Part shown: one piece after another, positions 15,791 to 24,938 of the stretch
Layout: each line of letters starts with the position of its first letter
How positions within the stretch are numbered: the stretch's first letter is position 1
Source of the DNA: an uncultured Oscillospiraceae bacterium
GTDB lineage: Bacteria > Bacillota > Clostridia > Oscillospirales > Acutalibacteraceae
Assembly: GCA_900546265.1 (NCBI GenBank)
Contig: URCA01000005.1
Location: forward strand, 83,429 to 147,428
DNA length: 64,000 nucleotides
Direction of reading: 5' to 3'
Notes under the pieces: generated by a model
Databases searched by the model: none
What the model saw: only the letters and a program-made list of their open reading frames with translations
What the model was told of the DNA's origin: nothing
Program-made: the position numbers and the translations under genes

Positions 15791-16384
15791 TTAGGCATCC
15801 TCTTCTTCCGTAACAGAAATCAGAATATCCCGCAGAGCGTCCACGCCTTCCCGCGTTACGGCGGAGAAAGGCACCCATCGCAGCCCTTCATACTCCGCCA
15901 ACTCTTCTTCGAGAGCCTTCAGGCGAGATTCCCTTTCGGTTTTGTTGAGCTTATCGGCCTTGGTCAGCACCACGAGAAAGGGGATTTCCCGTTGCGTCAG
16001 ATACTCGATCATCATGCGATCATCGCCGGTCGGCGGATGGCGCATGTCCACCAGCTGCAGCACCAGGCGCAAATCCCTGTCGGCATCAAAATAGCCTTCA
16101 ATCAGGGTGTTCCACCGTTTTTTCTCCGAAGCGGAAACCTTTGCATACCCATAGCCAGGCAAATCGACCATCCGCATCGTATCCAGACGATAAAAGTTTA
16201 CGGTGGCGGTCTTGCCGGGTGTGGCGCTGGTGCGCGCCAAGTTTTTGCGGTTTAGAAGCGCATTGATCAAGGAGGATTTTCCCACGTTGGATCGGCCGGA
16301 GAAGGCCACCTCCGGCAGAGTAGGCGCCACCAGCTGATGGCTGAGAGCGGCGGACGCCTCAAACGCGGCCGATTCAATTTTCAT
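15791..16384 (-). CDS. engB: Ribosome biogenesis GTP-binding protein EngB (YsxC)
   Basis: A 197-residue small GTPase required for 50S assembly. G1 FSGRSNVGKSSLINALL, the G2 Thr region TPGKTATVNFY, G3 DLPGYGYA and G4 TKADK are intact. The ATG at 16382-16384 has AAAGGGG 9 bases upstream. It lies 22 bases after lon, the same order (lon, then ysxC) seen in Bacillus subtilis, so it probably ends the tig-clpP-clpX-lon transcript. Confidence 0.95.
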   Translation of the reverse strand: MKIESAAFEASAALSHQLVAPTLPEVAFSGRSNVGKSSLINALLNRKNLARTSATPGKTATVNFYRLDTMRMVDLPGYGYAKVSASEKKRWNTLIEGYFDADRDLRLVLQLVDMRHPPTGDDRMMIEYLTQREIPFLVVLTKADKLNKTERESRLKALEEELAEYEGLRWVPFSAVTREGVDALRDILISVTEEEDA

Positions 16385-16406
16385 GGTTGCTATCCCCTTT
16401 CCAGGT

Positions 16407-18767
16407 TTACTGCGTGGAGCTTTCCGCCTTCGGCTGGGCAATCAGCGCCGTTTTCAGAACTGTGTCCAGGTGGGAGGCGGTCACAAACTCCACATGGTCC
16501 TTCACCACACCGTCCACCTCATCCAAGTCCGGCTCGTTTTCCGCCGGAATAATCACGGTTTTCATGTGGTGAATATAGGCGGCCATGGTCTTTTCCTTCA
16601 AGCCGCCAATGGGCAGCACCCGCCCGCGCAGGGAGATTTCACCAGTCATCGCCACATCCTGCCGCACGGGGATACCCGTCAGAGCCGATACAATGGCCGT
16701 GGCCATGGTAACGCCCGCCGAAGGGCCGTCTTTTGGCACCGCGCCTTCCGGCACATGAATGTGGATATCCTTGTTTTTATAAAATTCCCGATCGATGTGC
16801 CATTCCGCGGTGCGCGAACGGACATAGCTGATGGCGGTGCGGGCGGACTCTTTCATGACATCCCCCAGCGAGCCGGTCAGTTCAATTTTGCCGCTGCCAT
16901 CCAGCACAGCTACTTCCACAGGCATGGTCTCTCCGCCCACCGAAGTCCAGGCCAAGCCGTTGACAACGCCGATTTCATCCCGCCGCTCGGCCATATCTTC
17001 CTTATATTTCACCGGCCCCAGGAAATCCTCCAGGCGGGACACCGTCACACTCTTCGCTTCCCCGGATACGATAATTTTGGCCACCTTTCGGCAAATTTTC
17101 GCAATACAGCGCTCCAGGCCGCGCACCCCGGCTTCCCTGGTATATCCGGCGATCATGGCTTTCAAGCAGTCGTCGGACAGCCGGATTTGCCGCATGGTCA
17201 GGCCGTGACGTTTTGCCTGCTTACGCAGCAGATGTTCTTTGGCTATATGGAATTTTTCCTCTGCCGTATAGCTGCCCAAAGCGATGACGTCCATCCGATC
17301 GTAAAGAGGCGCCGGGATGGTGTCCACCGTATTGGCAGTCGTGATGAACAGCACATCGGACAAATCAAAAGGAACCTCAATATAATGGTCGCAGAAAGCG
17401 CTGTTCTGCTCCCCGTCCAACACTTCCAGCATCGCGGAAGCGGGATCGCCGTGAAAATCGCTGCCCATTTTATCGATTTCATCCAGAAGAATCAACGGGT
17501 TCCGGCTGCCCGCCTGTTTGATAGCGGAGATGATCCGGCCGGGCATGGCGCCGATATACGTTTTGCGATGCCCGCGAATCTCCGCCTCATCCCGCACACC
17601 GCCAAGAGATACCCGGACATACTTCCGGTTCATGGCGGAAGCAATGGATTTGGCTATAGAGGTTTTCCCCACGCCGGGAGGGCCGACCAGACACAGCACT
17701 TGGCCTTTCATCTCGCTGGAAAGCTGCCGGACGGCCAGCGCCTCAACAATCCGCTCTTTGACCTTATCCAGGCCGTAATGATCGCGATCCAATACACGGC
17801 GGGCGGCAGACAAGTCCAGGCTGTCCTTGGTCAGCGTATTCCACGGCAGGGACAGACAGGTATCCAGATAGTTGCGGGACACCGTGGCTTCGTGAGACCC
17901 ATAGGGCATTTTCGCCAGCTTGGCACACTCCTTGAGCAGCTTGTTGCTGGTTTCCTCCGGGAGTTGTAGCGCCAGAATTTTTTCCCGGTATTCTTCGGAT
18001 TCCTCCGCCGGATTATCTCCGTCACCCAATTCCTCGGAAATCACTTTCAGCTGCTCCCGCAGATAATATTCCTTTTGATTCTGATCCAGCTGTTCATGGA
18101 CGCGTTCGTGAATATCCTGCTCCAACTCCAGGATCGAGCATTCCCGTGCCAGGAGCGACAGCAGCAGTTCCATCCGCTTTTCCACCGGCGCGGTGCTCAA
18201 GATATCCTGTTTTTCCTCCGGAGGCAGCGCGATATTGGCGGCGATGTAATCGGCAAGGTAACCCGCGTCCTGAGCCGCCGCCACCCCCAAAGACACGTCC
18301 GGCGCCATCTTCGGGGCCAGCTGTGCATATTCCTCAAAATATGTACGGCATTCCCGCATCACAGCTTGAGCGCGCAGCGAACCGGCTATGCGGCGTTCCA
18401 GCCGCTCACGCACAGCCACCATCAAAAAAGGCTCCGTCTGAAGCACTTCCTCTACGCCAGCGCGGTACAGTCCTTCGACCAGAATACGGAGGTTGTCCCC
18501 CGGCAGCTTCAGGACCTGCCGAACCTTAGCCACAACGCCGACCGTATACAGCCCCTCCACAGAGGGATCGTCCTGCGCCACATCCCGCTGGGTAACCAGA
18601 TAGATAATCTGATCCGCGCCCATCGAAGCGTTGAGCGCCTGAATCGATTTCTGACGGCCGACGTCGAAATGCAGCAGCATCCCCGGAAACACCACCAGCC
18701 CCCGCAATGCGAGCAGCGGGAGCGACGAGGAACGTGCCACCCGTTTTTTTATTCCCATGTTAACCAT
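16407..18767 (-). CDS. lon: ATP-dependent protease Lon
   Basis: A 786-residue LonA protease. An N-terminal substrate-recognition domain (about 15-210) and coiled-coil precede the AAA+ module with Walker A GPPGVGKTSIAKS and Walker B LILLDEIDK, then the peptidase domain with catalytic Ser in KDGPSAGV and the paired Lys downstream. It degrades misfolded and regulatory proteins. ATG at 18767 is kept because the same upstream string, TAAAGAATGG directly before ATGGT, also precedes rlmN; an ATG three codons later is possible. Confidence 0.95.
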   Translation of the reverse strand: MVNMGIKKRVARSSSLPLLALRGLVVFPGMLLHFDVGRQKSIQALNASMGADQIIYLVTQRDVAQDDPSVEGLYTVGVVAKVRQVLKLPGDNLRILVEGLYRAGVEEVLQTEPFLMVAVRERLERRIAGSLRAQAVMRECRTYFEEYAQLAPKMAPDVSLGVAAAQDAGYLADYIAANIALPPEEKQDILSTAPVEKRMELLLSLLARECSILELEQDIHERVHEQLDQNQKEYYLREQLKVISEELGDGDNPAEESEEYREKILALQLPEETSNKLLKECAKLAKMPYGSHEATVSRNYLDTCLSLPWNTLTKDSLDLSAARRVLDRDHYGLDKVKERIVEALAVRQLSSEMKGQVLCLVGPPGVGKTSIAKSIASAMNRKYVRVSLGGVRDEAEIRGHRKTYIGAMPGRIISAIKQAGSRNPLILLDEIDKMGSDFHGDPASAMLEVLDGEQNSAFCDHYIEVPFDLSDVLFITTANTVDTIPAPLYDRMDVIALGSYTAEEKFHIAKEHLLRKQAKRHGLTMRQIRLSDDCLKAMIAGYTREAGVRGLERCIAKICRKVAKIIVSGEAKSVTVSRLEDFLGPVKYKEDMAERRDEIGVVNGLAWTSVGGETMPVEVAVLDGSGKIELTGSLGDVMKESARTAISYVRSRTAEWHIDREFYKNKDIHIHVPEGAVPKDGPSAGVTMATAIVSALTGIPVRQDVAMTGEISLRGRVLPIGGLKEKTMAAYIHHMKTVIIPAENEPDLDEVDGVVKDHVEFVTASHLDTVLKTALIAQPKAESSTQ

Positions 18768-18806
18768 CCATTCTTTACAGACGCGATACTGGTATCCGTC
18801 TTCCGG

Positions 18807-18839
18807 ATAAAAAGGCAGCCGGCACCAGAGTGCCGGCTG
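18807..18839 (-). terminator. Terminator between clpX and lon
   Basis: A 10-bp stem (18816-18825 with 18830-18839) followed on the minus strand by a T-rich tract at 18807-18813. It would end or attenuate the clpP-clpX transcript before lon. Confidence 0.75.
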
Positions 18840-18875
18840 TCAAGCTTATCCCCTTGCCGCCGGCGGTTTCACCGG

Positions 18876-20186
18876 TTAAGCTGTCACCTTGCGGCGTGTC
18901 GTGCGGTTTTTCGTCGGAACCTTCAGCCGGTTCGTTTTTTTCTCCGGATTGACAACAATCTCCGGTTTGGCGTTCTGCGTGACGCAGTCACCGGTTATCA
19001 CGATCTTTTCAATCGTCGGATCCGAAGGCACTTCATACATCAGCTGTGTCAGAAGCTCCTCCATGACCGAGCGAAGGCCGCGGGCGCCGGTGTTGCGTTT
19101 CAGCGTTTTCTCCGCCACCGCTTTGAGGGCCTCCGATGTGAACTCCAGCTTCACGCCATCCAGAGAAAACAGCTGGGTATACTGCTTAATCAACGCGTTT
19201 TTCGGTTCGCTTAAGATACGGACAAGAGCCTCGATATCCAACGCTTCCAAGGTAGTGATCACCGGCATACGGCCAACCAATTCCGGAATCAGCCCATAGC
19301 GGATAAGATCCTGGGGAACCAGCTCCTTGAAAAGCTTGCTCCGGTCAAGATCCTTTTTAGATTTCACCTCGTTGCCGAAGCCTAGAGAACCCGATCCCAC
19401 TCGTTTCTCGATAATCTTCTCGATGCCGTCAAAGGCGCCGCCGAGAATAAAGAGAATGTTGCTGGTATCAATCTGAATGAATTCTTGCTGCGGATGCTTG
19501 CGGCCGCCGGAAGGCGGCACGTTGGAAACCGTGCCTTCCAAAATCTTCAGCAGCGCCTGCTGCACGCCTTCGCCGCTGACATCCCGGGTGATGGAAGGAT
19601 TTTCGCTGCGACGGGCAATTTTATCGATTTCATCCACATATATAATGCCGCGTTCCGCTTTTTCCACATCGTAATCCGCCGCCTGAATCAGGCGAAGCAG
19701 AATATTCTCCACATCCTCGCCCACGTATCCCGCTTCGGTCAGCGTGGTAGCGTCGGTGATGGCAAAAGGAACATCCAGCGTACGAGCAAGCGTCTGCGCT
19801 AAGGCTGTCTTTCCAACCCCGGTGGGGCCAAGAAGGAGCACATTGCTCTTGCCCAGTTCAGTCTCGGAGGATGCGCCGAAGAAAATGCGCTTGTAATGAT
19901 TATACACCGCAACGGACAAGGCAACCTTCGCCGCATCCTGCCCAATCACGTATTCGTCCAGCCCGGCCTTTATTTCCTTGGGGGTAGGCAGGCGGGGCGG
20001 TATATCGTCGCTGTTGGCGCGCCGCTTTGAAAAATTCCCACCGTCCTCCAAGATGGACTGACAGAGCTCTATGCATTCGTTGCAAATAAACACGCCCGGC
20101 CCAGCTATCAAGCGGTGCACTGCGTCCTGGGTCTTGCCGCAGAATGAACAGCTCACAATACGGTTTTCATCGTTGTTTTTCGGCAT
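18876..20186 (-). CDS. clpX: ClpXP unfoldase ClpX
   Basis: A 436-residue AAA+ unfoldase that feeds tagged proteins to ClpP. The zinc-binding domain (CSFCGK, then CNECIELC) is at 13-40. Walker A GPTGVGKTALAQ, Walker B IIYVDEIDK, the pore GYVGED loop and the C-terminal sensor-2 region GARGLRS follow. The start has GGGGAGG 9 bases upstream. It is 37 bases after clpP, in the usual tig-clpP-clpX order. Confidence 0.96.
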   Translation of the reverse strand: MPKNNDENRIVSCSFCGKTQDAVHRLIAGPGVFICNECIELCQSILEDGGNFSKRRANSDDIPPRLPTPKEIKAGLDEYVIGQDAAKVALSVAVYNHYKRIFFGASSETELGKSNVLLLGPTGVGKTALAQTLARTLDVPFAITDATTLTEAGYVGEDVENILLRLIQAADYDVEKAERGIIYVDEIDKIARRSENPSITRDVSGEGVQQALLKILEGTVSNVPPSGGRKHPQQEFIQIDTSNILFILGGAFDGIEKIIEKRVGSGSLGFGNEVKSKKDLDRSKLFKELVPQDLIRYGLIPELVGRMPVITTLEALDIEALVRILSEPKNALIKQYTQLFSLDGVKLEFTSEALKAVAEKTLKRNTGARGLRSVMEELLTQLMYEVPSDPTIEKIVITGDCVTQNAKPEIVVNPEKKTNRLKVPTKNRTTRRKVTA

Positions 20187-20223
20187 CGGATATGCCTCCC
20201 CTCTTTATAGCATTCGTTCCTAT

Positions 20224-20805
20224 TCAGTGCTTATCGATAATTTTGTCCACCAGACCATACTTCACAGCGTCTTCCGCCGTCAGCCAGTTGTCGCGGTCGG
20301 TGTCCCGTTCAATGGTCTCCAGAGGCTGGCCGGTCATCTCCGCCAGCAGTCGGTTCATACGGTTGCGGATAAAGAGAATATGATCCGCCTGGATTTTGAT
20401 GTCGCTGGCCTGTCCCTTGGTGCCGCCCATGGGCTGGTGAATCATGATTTCGCTGTTGGGCAGGGTCATCCGCTTGCCCTTGGCACCGGCCGCGAGCAGG
20501 AACGATCCCATGCTGGCCGCCATGCCGATGCAGATGGTGGACACGTCGCATTTGATAAACTGCATGGTATCGTAAATCGCCATGCCGGCGGAAATGGAGC
20601 CGCCCGGGCTGTTGATATACAGATGGATATCCTTATCGGGGTCCTGCCCTTCCAAATACAACAGCTGAGCCACCACCAGCGAGGCGGTCGCGTCGTTGAC
20701 CTCATCCGACAGCATGATGATACGCTCGTTGAGCAAACGGGAAAAAATGTCATAGCTGCGTTCACCGCGGCTGGTTTGTTCAACAACATAAGGAACTAAA
20801 CTCAT
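20224..20805 (-). CDS. clpP: ClpP serine protease subunit
   Basis: A 193-residue ClpP with the complete catalytic triad: Ser98 in GMAASMGS, His123 in MIHQPMGG, and Asp172 in RDTDRDNW. It forms the tetradecameric proteolytic chamber for ClpX. GGAGGT sits 8 bases upstream of the ATG at 20803-20805; longer upstream frames have no ribosome site. No CtsR box or CIRCE element was found upstream. Confidence 0.97.
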   Translation of the reverse strand: MSLVPYVVEQTSRGERSYDIFSRLLNERIIMLSDEVNDATASLVVAQLLYLEGQDPDKDIHLYINSPGGSISAGMAIYDTMQFIKCDVSTICIGMAASMGSFLLAAGAKGKRMTLPNSEIMIHQPMGGTKGQASDIKIQADHILFIRNRMNRLLAEMTGQPLETIERDTDRDNWLTAEDAVKYGLVDKIIDKH

Positions 20806-20965
20806 TATCTGGCACCTCCATATTGCTTGAAGATTTACATTCTCCGGCCCATACAGCAGGAGGGGACAAATTCCCCGTCCAAACGGCTGGACCGTCTGCA
20901 CAGTCACAGGACCAGTATGGACAGGGAACCCGGATTTTAATCCAAGAAATTGTATTTTCAGCCGA

Positions 20966-22252
20966 TTATTCTTCGGTGATAACCGCCGTTTCCTTAATCA
21001 TTTCCATTGCCTTGCCGACAGCCAGATCCTTGGACAATTCCGCGGAAGGAATCAGGGATTTGATTTTTTCCACGTCCATCTTATACTGTTCGGCATATTT
21101 GGCGTATTCCGCTTCCAGCTCCTCGTCGGAAGGCGCAATATTTTCCAGGCTGGCAATCTTCTCAAGCGCCAGGCGAATTTTGACCTGTTTCTCCGCCTGC
21201 TCACGGAAGCCGGCGCGGAAAGCGTCCATATCCATGCCGGTATACTGCATATAGGTCTGCAGGTTCAGGCCCTGCGACTGCAGCCGGTAATCAAAATCGC
21301 GGACGCTCTCGTCGACACGATGGTTGTACATCGCGTCCGGGACTTCTGCCTTAAAGCCCTCCAGGAGCTGATCCAGCAGCTGATTCTCCACGGCGTCTTC
21401 CGCGGCGTGGGTGCGCTCATGCTCCAGTTTGCCCTTGATATCGGCCTTCAATTCTTCCAGCGTGTCAAACTCGCTGGTATCCTTCGCCAAATCGTCGTTC
21501 AGCTCGGGGAGTTCCTTGACCTGCACCTCGTGAATCTTGCACTTGAAAACCGCCGGTTTGCCAGCCAGTTCCGCCGCGTGATAGTCCTCGGGGAAGGTCA
21601 CGTTGACATCGATTTCTTCGTCGATGGATTTGCCGACCAGCTGCTCCTCGAAGCCGGGGATGAACTGGTTGGAGCCGAGAACCAGGGTGTAATTCTCCGC
21701 CTTGCCGCCCTCGAAAGGCTCCCCGTCCACAAAACCTTCGAAGTCGAAAGTCACGGTGTCGCCGTTTTCAGCGGGATGATTCTCCACAGAAACGAGGCGG
21801 GAATTGCGCTCTTGTACCTTTTTCAGTTCGGCATCGAGATCCTCGTCGGTGACCGGCGCCAGCTTTTTGGTGGCCTTCAGGCCTTTATACTCGCCCACTT
21901 CCACCTCGGGCTTGACGGTGATGACGGCCTTGAAAACGAGGCCCTCTTTCCCGACAGACTCCACGTCCAGATCGATTTTATCTTCCACATATTCATAGCC
22001 GGATTCCTTAATGGCAGCGTCCAGCGCTTCGGGATACAGAGCGTTGACAGCGTCCTCATAGAACACGCCGCTGCCATAAATCTTCTCCACGAAGGAACGG
22101 GGCGCCTTCCCCTTGCGGAAACCGGGAATATTCATTTTGCCAATATTCTTTTTATAGGCCTTGCTGACCGCCGCCTCGAAGCTGTCCGCATCCACCTCGA
22201 CGACCAGTTCCACCCGGTTGGTATCGGTTTTCGTTGCCGTTTTCAAAGCCAT
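20966..22252 (-). CDS. tig: Trigger factor
   Basis: A 428-residue ribosome-associated chaperone and prolyl isomerase. The N-terminal ribosome-binding signature NIPGFRKGKAPR is at about 41-52. The FKBP-like domain (GDTVTFDFEGFVDG, FIPGFEEQLVG) occupies about 160-240, and the C-terminal chaperone arms follow. It is first in the tig-clpP-clpX run and has a TG-extended -10 promoter. Confidence 0.96.
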   Translation of the reverse strand: MALKTATKTDTNRVELVVEVDADSFEAAVSKAYKKNIGKMNIPGFRKGKAPRSFVEKIYGSGVFYEDAVNALYPEALDAAIKESGYEYVEDKIDLDVESVGKEGLVFKAVITVKPEVEVGEYKGLKATKKLAPVTDEDLDAELKKVQERNSRLVSVENHPAENGDTVTFDFEGFVDGEPFEGGKAENYTLVLGSNQFIPGFEEQLVGKSIDEEIDVNVTFPEDYHAAELAGKPAVFKCKIHEVQVKELPELNDDLAKDTSEFDTLEELKADIKGKLEHERTHAAEDAVENQLLDQLLEGFKAEVPDAMYNHRVDESVRDFDYRLQSQGLNLQTYMQYTGMDMDAFRAGFREQAEKQVKIRLALEKIASLENIAPSDEELEAEYAKYAEQYKMDVEKIKSLIPSAELSKDLAVGKAMEMIKETAVITEE

Positions 22253-22293
22253 TGTTTACTTCCTCCTACATTTACCTTTACACATTGAGTTTG

Positions 22294-22299
22294 ATTATA
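22294..22299 (-). promoter_or_regulatory. Extended -10 promoter of tig
   Basis: On the minus strand TATAAT is preceded by TGC, an extended -10. No good -35 lies 17 bases upstream. It is 42 bases before the tig start. Confidence 0.6.
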
Positions 22300-22361
22300 G
22301 CATATCCTCGCGCGTTGCGCTACAGGATTTTATGAATTAACCGTAAATTTCTCGATTTTTT

Positions 22362-23057
22362 CTAGCCCTGTGAAATTTTGAGAGGCACGAAGGATAACGC
22401 GTCGCTTGAAACAAGCTCCAACGCCACGTCCCCCCATTTCCCGCGGAAAGCCTTGCGGATTCCGGCCCCGTGAATATGTCCGTAATAGCACCGCCGGATT
22501 TGCCGGCGCTGCAGAGTTTCCAGGATTTCCTCGCAGACCGCCCCGGCGTACACCGGTGGATAGTGCAGAAACGCCACCGGCTCTAGACCGGTCGCCACTG
22601 CCGCGTCGATGGACGCGTTAAGCCGCCCCACCTCCCTGGCCAAAATCTTTTTATCCGCGTCGGCCTCGGCGTCGTAAAACCAGCCCCGGGTGCCGCAGAC
22701 CGCCAAGCTGTCGTCTACGGTATACGCGTCGTTATGCAGGATGGATACGCTCGTCAGGCCGTGTTCCTCCAGATACGCGTCCATTTTGCGCCGGGTGGTC
22801 CACCAATAATCGTGATTGCCCTTCATAAGGATCTTGCGCCCCGGCAGGCTGTGAAGAAACGCCAAATCCGCTCCCGCCTGCTCAAGAGACATTCCCCACG
22901 ATACGTCGCCGGCCACCACCACGGTATCCCCGTCGGCCACCAGCCGCCGCCAATTGTCCTCCAAACGGCGGACATACCCATTCCAGCCCGGAAAAGCATC
23001 CATCGGCTTGTTCGTCCCCAGGGAAAGATGCAAATCGGCAATGGCGAACAGCGACAT
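22362..23057 (-). CDS. Calcineurin-like metallophosphoesterase
   Basis: A 231-residue phosphoesterase with the binuclear metal signature in order: ADLHLS (D-x-H), VVAGDVSWG (GD), MKGNHDYWW (GNHD), FLHYPPV and YGHIHG. The substrate is unknown; homologues in Firmicutes are annotated only by fold. GGAAAGGGG is 7 bases before the ATG. No co-directional neighbour is close, so it is probably monocistronic. Confidence 0.88.
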   Translation of the reverse strand: MSLFAIADLHLSLGTNKPMDAFPGWNGYVRRLEDNWRRLVADGDTVVVAGDVSWGMSLEQAGADLAFLHSLPGRKILMKGNHDYWWTTRRKMDAYLEEHGLTSVSILHNDAYTVDDSLAVCGTRGWFYDAEADADKKILAREVGRLNASIDAAVATGLEPVAFLHYPPVYAGAVCEEILETLQRRQIRRCYYGHIHGAGIRKAFRGKWGDVALELVSSDALSFVPLKISQG

Positions 23058-23091
23058 AACGGACCCCTTTCCAGAAATTTTCTGACGCGCT

Positions 23092-23120
23092 CATGTTTTA
23101 TCGGCAGACGGACATACTAT
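23092..23120 (+). promoter_or_regulatory. Possible sporulation sigma-E (or sigma-K) promoter
   Basis: CATGTTT (23092-23098), 14 bases, then CATACTAT (23113-23120). The -10 differs from the sigma-E consensus CATACAnT at one position and, read as CATACTATA, also fits sigma-K CATAnnnTA. It lies 33 bases before a small DUF1540 gene. Confidence 0.45.
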
Positions 23121-23152
23121 ACCGCAGAAGGACGATGAAGGAGGGATAGCCA

Positions 23153-23329
23153 ATGAACAGCTACGACAGCCAAGCAGCCTCGTCGCCGGTGGTACGCTGC
23201 GATGTGAAAAACTGCCAATATCACGAGAAGGACGGCAGCTGCAGCGCCGGCAAAATCATCGTCGGTCCGGCCTATGCCGTCAGCAACGCCGATACGGCCT
23301 GCTCGACCTTTAAGCCCGGGCACGATTGA
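23153..23329 (+). CDS. DUF1540 small cysteine-rich protein
   Basis: A 58-residue protein. The DUF1540 pattern is visible: CDVKNCQYH, GSCSAGKIIVG and a final TACSTF, giving four conserved Cys in a C-x4-C-x8-C-x19-C arrangement that suggests a small metal-binding or disulfide-held fold. GAAGGAGGG is 6 bases before the ATG, and a strong terminator follows 12 bases after the stop. The family is common in spore-forming Clostridia and has no proven function. A sporulation-type promoter is possible upstream. Confidence 0.88.
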   Translation: MNSYDSQAASSPVVRCDVKNCQYHEKDGSCSAGKIIVGPAYAVSNADTACSTFKPGHD

Positions 23330-23341
23330 CCCCCGCAGGGA

Positions 23342-23369
23342 CGCCGCCGGTTTTGCCGGCGGCGTTTTT
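23342..23369 (+). terminator. Terminator of the DUF1540 gene
   Basis: A 9-bp GC-rich stem (23342-23350 with 23356-23364) plus five T residues on the plus strand. It overlaps the stop codon of thrC on the other strand. Confidence 0.85.
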
Positions 23370-24864
23370 ACTGGATACCCAGCAGGCGGTAAACAACCGC
23401 CGGCATTTCCTCGCGGGAGCAAACCTCGGTGAATCGCGGCGTTTTCCCGCGCAGGCCCGCCAGCGGAGGCGGCACCTCGCAGCCGGTCAGCCGTTCGAGC
23501 GCCTCGACCTTGTCGAACTCGTCCATAGCGGCGGCGCCGCCGTGCAGGGCGTCCAGGACGCTGGCGGAGAATTTATACGGATTGGCGGTGGAAGCGATAA
23601 CCGTGGGGGTCGTATCCCCCGTTTCCCGCCGGTATTCGTTGTAAACATGGACAGCCACCGCCGTATGGGTATCGCAGAGATAACCGTGCTTTTGATAGGT
23701 TTCGGCAATGGCGGCCGCTGTCCCCTCGTCGTCGCACCAGCCGGCGGCGAACAAATCCTGGATGCGGGCGCCGATGGCCTCCGGTACGGTATACCGGCCG
23801 GTTTCTTTCAGAGAACCCATCAGCCGCCGGATTTCTGCGTCGTCACGGCCGGCCAAATCGTAAAGGAGACGCTCCAGGTTGGAGGAAATCAAGATATCCA
23901 TGGACGGGGACGTAGTGGCATGGAATTCCCGATTGCGATCGTACGTGCCGGTACGGATGAAATCCGTGAGTACCCGGTTGCGGTTGGAGGCGCATATCAG
24001 CTTAGCGATAGGCAGTCCCATCTTCTTCGCGTAATACGCGGCCAGGATGTTGCCGAAATTGCCGGTGGGCACCACGACGTTGATCGCCTGTCCCATAGCA
24101 ACCTCTCCACTGGCCAGCAAATCGCAGTAGGCCGATACATAATACACGATTTGCGGCACCAGGCGGCCCCAGTTGATGGAATTGGCGCTGGAGAACATCA
24201 TGCCGTGCCGGGCCAACTCGTCCCCTACAGCTTTATCGGTGAAGATGGCCTTCACCCCGTTCTGCGCGTCATCGAAATTGCCGCGGATGGCGCAGACGCC
24301 CACGTTGTTTCCTTCCTGGGTCGTCATTTGCAGCTTCTGCATGGGGCTGACACCGTCCACCGGGTAAAAAACCAGAATTTTCGTATGCGCGGCATCCCGG
24401 AAGCCTTCCAGAGCCGCCTTACCCGTATCGCCGGAGGTGGCGACCAAAATGACGATTTCCTGCCCCTGAGCCGTCTTGCCGACAGAAACCCTCATGAGAT
24501 GCGGCAGAATCTGCAGGGCCATATCCTTGAAGGCGCAGGTGGGGCCGTGCCACAGTTCCAGCACGTGCACACCGTCCTCCAGTTTGTGAAGCGGAGCCAC
24601 GGCGGGCGACCGGAATTTTCCGCCGGTATAAGCCGCTGTGCAGCACTCCTCCAGTTCCTCCTTAGTGAAATCCGTCAGGAATTTCGAAAGGATAAACGCG
24701 GCGCGCTCCACGTAGGGCTTTTTTACCAGGCCCGCCAAATCGCTCTGGGAGAGGGACGGGAGCTCCCGGGGAACAAACAGCCCTCCCTCGGAGGAGATCC
24801 CCTGCGCAATCGCTTGGGCGGACGGCACCTCCACCTGGCTGTTCCGGGTGCTGTTATACATCAT
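23368..24864 (-). CDS. thrC: Threonine synthase
   Basis: About 498 residues; a PLP-dependent fold-II enzyme making L-threonine from O-phosphohomoserine. ELWHGPTCAFKDMAL contains the PLP Lys, SGDTGKAALEG the phosphate loop, and PTGNFGNILAAYYAKKMG the glycine loop. The MMYNSTRNS start matches the usual N-terminus of the family; ATG at 24876 is an alternative, and AAAGGA lies between the two. It belongs to the long (yeast/E. coli-type) subfamily. It has its own promoter and no T-box or other leader. Confidence 0.94.
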   Translation of the reverse strand: MMYNSTRNSQVEVPSAQAIAQGISSEGGLFVPRELPSLSQSDLAGLVKKPYVERAAFILSKFLTDFTKEELEECCTAAYTGGKFRSPAVAPLHKLEDGVHVLELWHGPTCAFKDMALQILPHLMRVSVGKTAQGQEIVILVATSGDTGKAALEGFRDAAHTKILVFYPVDGVSPMQKLQMTTQEGNNVGVCAIRGNFDDAQNGVKAIFTDKAVGDELARHGMMFSSANSINWGRLVPQIVYYVSAYCDLLASGEVAMGQAINVVVPTGNFGNILAAYYAKKMGLPIAKLICASNRNRVLTDFIRTGTYDRNREFHATTSPSMDILISSNLERLLYDLAGRDDAEIRRLMGSLKETGRYTVPEAIGARIQDLFAAGWCDDEGTAAAIAETYQKHGYLCDTHTAVAVHVYNEYRRETGDTTPTVIASTANPYKFSASVLDALHGGAAAMDEFDKVEALERLTGCEVPPPLAGLRGKTPRFTEVCSREEMPAVVYRLLGIQ

Positions 24865-24908
24865 TTTACGGACCATTCCTTTCCGGTCAAGACAGTTTCT
24901 TTTCCTTT

Positions 24909-24938
24909 ATATTAATCTATTTTCCCGCCGCTTGTCAA
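24909..24938 (-). promoter_or_regulatory. Promoter of thrC
   Basis: Minus-strand TTGACA (24933-24938), 18-base spacer, TAATAT (24909-24914). It lies inside the end of the upstream dipeptidase gene. Confidence 0.55.

Noticed and set aside
20806..20965. CtsR or CIRCE heat-shock operator upstream of clpP
   Set aside because: No GGTCAAA tandem repeat or TTAGCACTC-N9-GAGTGCTAA was found.
24865..24911. T-box or threonine attenuator before thrC
   Set aside because: The gap is too short and no T-box sequence or terminator is present.
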